Positions 22,173-24,408 of a stretch of DNA of 24,408 nt are shown here, one piece after another (position 1 is the first letter of the stretch; each line of letters starts with the position of its first letter). Below the pieces are notes generated by a model. The model worked only from the letters and a program-made list of their open reading frames with translations, made no database searches and was not told where the DNA came from. Origin of the DNA: Candidatus Kaiserbacteria bacterium (GTDB lineage Bacteria; Patescibacteriota; Minisyncoccia; Phycocordibacterales; Phycocordibacteraceae); contig JAHFMQ010000004.1 of assembly GCA_023267775.1 (NCBI GenBank), positions 1 to 24,408 of the forward strand, given 5' to 3'. Made by a program: the position numbers and the translations under genes.

Positions 22173-22199
22173 CATCTGTCGAACCCCAGCGAACTAACT

Positions 22200-22781
22200 T
22201 TATTCGGCTAAATATTTCTCCTTCAGAAATTTTCCAAACGCCTTCATTTCCTCTTGATACCGTGCGAGATTTTTCTTCCGTGTATCGTCATCATTAATCT
22301 CTTGGAGATGCGCCCCCTGATTCGTGATATGGCTTGCATTGTCTTTCGAGGACTCTATGGTGAGTACAGTGTCATAAGATACTTGCCTTCCCTTGTAAAA
22401 TTCATCCAATAGAGACATGAGTTTCGACCTTGTCTCCAAATTTTTCTGAGAAATTATTTTTCGTATTTCGTCTGCCTCAATCTCGTTGTACCCCACGTCT
22501 CCATTCTGATTTTCATATTCTTTATTTAGTCCCGGAGCTTCAGGAGACTCCACGTCAACAAATGGGGCCGTGGGGCGCCTAAAATCTCCCATACGGCCTT
22601 CGCCAGACATGAAGGTGCGCGTACCTAACAAATTAAGGCCAATAACTGCATCCTCTACTTGTTTGCCAACGGGGTTACCAAGATTACCCTTAATGGTCTC
22701 TATAGTTTTCTGCATCTCTTCCCACTGCTGTCCCTTTTCGTTCGTTTCGTTTTTTGAAGTAATTTTTTCCGGATTGTTCAT
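22200..22781 (-). CDS. Conserved hypothetical protein
   Basis: A 193-aa soluble, charged protein from the chosen ATG (22779-22781); a GTG six codons upstream (22797-22799) would add VIYKN-type residues and is less likely because it overlaps the -10. The central block AVIGLNLLGTRTFMSGEGRMGDF and the later MSLLDEFYKGRQVSYDTVLTIE followed by LARYQEEMKAFGKFLKEKYL resemble an uncharacterised Parcubacterial family whose members, as I recall them, carry a CEGH-type motif where this protein has GEGR. No enzyme activity is known. It stands alone, 42 bases from prfB and just downstream of tRNA-Thr. Confidence 0.72.
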   Translation of the reverse strand: MNNPEKITSKNETNEKGQQWEEMQKTIETIKGNLGNPVGKQVEDAVIGLNLLGTRTFMSGEGRMGDFRRPTAPFVDVESPEAPGLNKEYENQNGDVGYNEIEADEIRKIISQKNLETRSKLMSLLDEFYKGRQVSYDTVLTIESSKDNASHITNQGAHLQEINDDDTRKKNLARYQEEMKAFGKFLKEKYLAE

Positions 22782-22789
22782 ATTTTTAT

Positions 22790-22798
22790 ATATTACCA
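22790..22798 (-). promoter_or_regulatory. Extended -10 of the hypothetical gene
   Basis: On the minus strand TG-G-TAATAT (hexamer 22790-22795), eight bases, ATG 22781. It lies directly behind the 3' end of tRNA-Thr. Predicts a nearly leaderless mRNA. Confidence 0.5.
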
Positions 22799-22802
22799 CT
22801 TG

Positions 22803-22875
22803 AGCCGCCTCTCAGATTTGAACTGAGGACCTACCCCTTACGAAGGGGTTGCTCTACCAACTGAGCTAAGGCGGC
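22803..22875 (-). tRNA. tRNA-Thr (anticodon CGT)
   Basis: A complete cloverleaf on the minus strand. Acceptor GCCGCCT with AGGCGGC and discriminator T; D arm GCTC-AGTTGGTA-GAGC; anticodon stem ACCCC/GGGGT with loop TTCGTAA, anticodon CGT; T arm CTCAG-TTCAAAT-CTGAG. CCA is not encoded. A copy of its 5' half lies 57 bases upstream. Confidence 0.95.
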
Positions 22876-22931
22876 TTACGTATTTGAGCTTATGTGCGAA
22901 ACAATGACCTGTAGTCACGAATGAGCCTTTG

Positions 22932-22958
22932 GCTCTCCACCAACTGAGCTAAGGCGGC
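22932..22958 (-). pseudogene. Truncated tRNA-Thr 5' half (duplicate)
   Basis: The first 27 bases, on the minus strand, match the 5' acceptor strand and D arm of tRNA-Thr (22851-22875) except for two inserted bases in the D loop. The rest of the cloverleaf is absent: no T arm and no complementary acceptor strand follow. Probably a tRNA remnant or partial duplication, not a functional tRNA. Confidence 0.75.
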
Positions 22959-23014
22959 ACTCAAATCCATTTCTACCATACAACCTCTCTCTGAAAAAGA
23001 GTTTCTTTATTTTA

Positions 23015-24408
23015 TTAAGGACACTTTTTATCTTTTGGTAAGGTAGTCGGTATACTGCCAGTCTCGTTCTTCGACGCTCCTGAATTATCAATACACCACC
23101 ACCCTCCTGACGCGAGATCTGCGCCAACGATATATTTCTGGCCATTCGCGTAACAAGCCACCTTCCCCCCACTGTCATTCGCAGAATCCGCACTCGCAAG
23201 CGCCTTGGTAATGGTCGTATCACTGAACATACCGCCTGTACACGAAGTAGACGCATCAGAGACCCATGCTTGAGTCCCGTACGAATTGTCGCCCCCGCCA
23301 TAATATATTTCTGCTTGCACCTGAATGCCAGAAAGGTTCGATTGAATAGCCGCGTCATTCCCCTTCATGCGCGCAGTGCCCAGAGCGCCAAGAACGTTAT
23401 TATCCACTTCATCGATTATATTCTCGATCGGTTTTGCATCCTGTGGTCTCTCAATATTTACTGGTTTGTTGATATCCGTGAACACGAGTTTGAAAATGAG
23501 ATCGACTTGTTTGTCTTTCAATTGTGTTGCTGTATCGGGAGGTATGACGCGCAAACGATATTCAATTACCGCAGGAAATCCATCTTTATCTGTCCATAAC
23601 GTGAGGAACGTATTCTCGCGCACATAGGCGAACACATCATCGAATTCTTTACTCTGTAAATAGTCGAGTAGTCCCTGGTCTTGTGTTAATCCGAGTATTT
23701 TGTATTTTGCTGGATCGGCAAGTACGTCTTTATAGAAAGGGATGATGGCTTCTTTTCGCACATCAAGTTGATATCGATATAAATCTCTCCCGTCCTTCGA
23801 GTCTCTTGTTGGCTTCGTTTTAAAGACAATCAAATTTTCTGTATCGGCAAGCAACGCGAGATTTCGTAGCGCTTCGGTAGCATCGGAACGACTTTTTTTA
23901 TAGCTGGTTTCCATTTCTGAAATACCGGTCGCTAGAGAAGAAAATGCATTGTAACTGTACGAGTTCATCGAAGATGAACTCGTGGCTGCATTTGGAGATA
24001 TTTTTATCCACTGCCCTTTGTAGTTTGCGAAAGAGGAGAAGAAAAGTGCCGGAATTTTGTTGATTCTCACGTAATAGTCCTTGTCTTTTTTAAGTGCTTC
24101 GACATCAATTTTGTACGAAAGATCGCCAAAGTTGCCGTTAGCTGTCACATTAAAACGCCAATCAAGTAGACCGTCCTTTCGAAAGTCAGTCGTCGCTCCT
24201 ATCGCAACGTCTCCCGATACGTCAGGAGGGATGGAACGCATCGAGTCCGCAATGGTTACGAAGAACGGCTGTGGAGCCGAACTTGGTATATATATGTAGC
24301 CACTGTCTTTCGTGAAAATCACTTTCTGCCCATTAATGATGGTTGTGGTTGCTACGTAACCATAGGAACTTTTAAGCGCATGCACCGCGGCACTTGTTTC
24401 AAGCGTCG
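23015..24408 (-). CDS. Large exported protein with a pilin-like C-terminal domain (5' end outside window)
   Basis: The frame is open to the right edge, so the N-terminus (signal peptide or lipobox) is missing; at least 464 residues are seen. The first visible part is beta-rich and lipoprotein-like (WRFNVTANGNFGDLSYKIDV, DYYVRINKIPALFFSSF), reminiscent of LppX/LprG-like or DUF-type carrier lipoproteins, but no firm family is recognised. The last about 100 residues (from SNLSGIQVQAEIYY) look like a type IV pilin C-terminal domain: GIQVQAEIYYGG, a Cys in SCTGGMF, KVACYANGQKYIVGADLASGGWWCID and KKCP. Four Cys suggest disulfides. Apparently a surface protein. Last gene before the tRNA-Thr region. 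The GTG at 24383-24385 is inside the frame and not a start. Confidence 0.75.
   Translation of the reverse strand, partial: TLETSAAVHALKSSYGYVATTTIINGQKVIFTKDSGYIYIPSSAPQPFFVTIADSMRSIPPDVSGDVAIGATTDFRKDGLLDWRFNVTANGNFGDLSYKIDVEALKKDKDYYVRINKIPALFFSSFANYKGQWIKISPNAATSSSSMNSYSYNAFSSLATGISEMETSYKKSRSDATEALRNLALLADTENLIVFKTKPTRDSKDGRDLYRYQLDVRKEAIIPFYKDVLADPAKYKILGLTQDQGLLDYLQSKEFDDVFAYVRENTFLTLWTDKDGFPAVIEYRLRVIPPDTATQLKDKQVDLIFKLVFTDINKPVNIERPQDAKPIENIIDEVDNNVLGALGTARMKGNDAAIQSNLSGIQVQAEIYYGGGDNSYGTQAWVSDASTSCTGGMFSDTTITKALASADSANDSGGKVACYANGQKYIVGADLASGGWWCIDNSGASKNETGSIPTTLPKDKKCP

Noticed and set aside
22158..22200. RF2 programmed frameshift suggested by an in-frame TGA just upstream of ATG
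   Set aside because: The needed CUU-UGA-C slip site and an upstream N-terminal frame are missing.
22876..22931. Intron-containing second tRNA between the 5' half copy and tRNA-Thr
   Set aside because: The interval is too short, has no splice-like stem, and the downstream tRNA is complete by itself.
1..24408. CRISPR arrays, insertion sequences, rRNA or prophage
   Set aside because: No regularly spaced repeats, transposase, integrase or structural phage genes were seen.

Overview
The window looks like an ordinary, densely coded chromosomal segment of a Candidate Phyla Radiation (Patescibacteria) bacterium, most likely of the Parcubacteria group. This is inferred from gene content: compact versions of universal genes (typA, prfB, ftsE, ftsX, pyrG, an ABC-F ATPase), many small one-to-four-helix membrane proteins, single-pass secreted proteins with a Kazal-like cysteine motif or a Gmad2 domain, a DUF4406-like protein, small GIY-YIG and HNH nuclease genes, and tRNA genes without an encoded CCA end. 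No plasmid, phage or transposon backbone is visible. UGA is a normal stop and release factor 2 is present, so code 11 applies.

Layout. 1-5.7 kb: the end of an unknown gene and a terminator, then typA, a divergent Nramp-family transporter and an ABC-F ATPase on the minus strand, and a RsuA/RluF-type pseudouridine synthase that diverges from the ABC-F gene. 5.7-8.9 kb: a four-gene minus-strand signalling operon (89-aa helical protein, seven-helix membrane protein, GAF-PAS histidine kinase, receiver-only response regulator). 9-10.1 kb: two small membrane protein genes (one of the YjdF/DUF2238 family). 10.2 kb: tRNA-Gln(CUG). 10.5-11.4 kb: an ArsR-LUD operon. 11.4-12 kb: a broken HNH mini-gene and a DUF4406-like gene. 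12.1-14.8 kb: a plus-strand series of six small genes (DUF1059, secreted Kazal-like, DoxX-like, Gmad2, two membrane proteins). 14.8-15.9 kb: two minus-strand surface or coiled-coil proteins. 16-17.5 kb: a nitrate/sulfonate-type ABC permease and ATPase without a binding protein. 17.6-22.2 kb: prfB-ftsE-ftsX-(GIY-YIG)-pyrG on the minus strand. 22.2-24.4 kb: a hypothetical gene, tRNA-Thr(CGU), a tRNA 5'-half copy and the 3' part of a large exported protein gene.

The most interesting general signal is how genes start. Shine-Dalgarno sequences are almost absent. Instead, many ATG codons sit exactly six bases after a -10-like hexamer (ABC-F, pseudouridine synthase, YjdF-like, ArsR, DoxX-like, the 130-aa membrane protein, ABC permease, prfB), with several more at 8-11 bases. 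This is the geometry expected of leaderless mRNAs. The ArsR gene is the clearest case: TTGCAT, 17 bases, TAATAT, 6 bases, ATG, with an inverted repeat surrounding the -10 box and reaching the start codon.

Other points worth checking are an imperfect inverted repeat of about 33 bp that encloses the GIY-YIG gene and includes the pyrG start codon, a long hairpin between ftsE and ftsX, the loss of the usual metal-binding motif residues in the Nramp protein, and a partial tRNA duplication.
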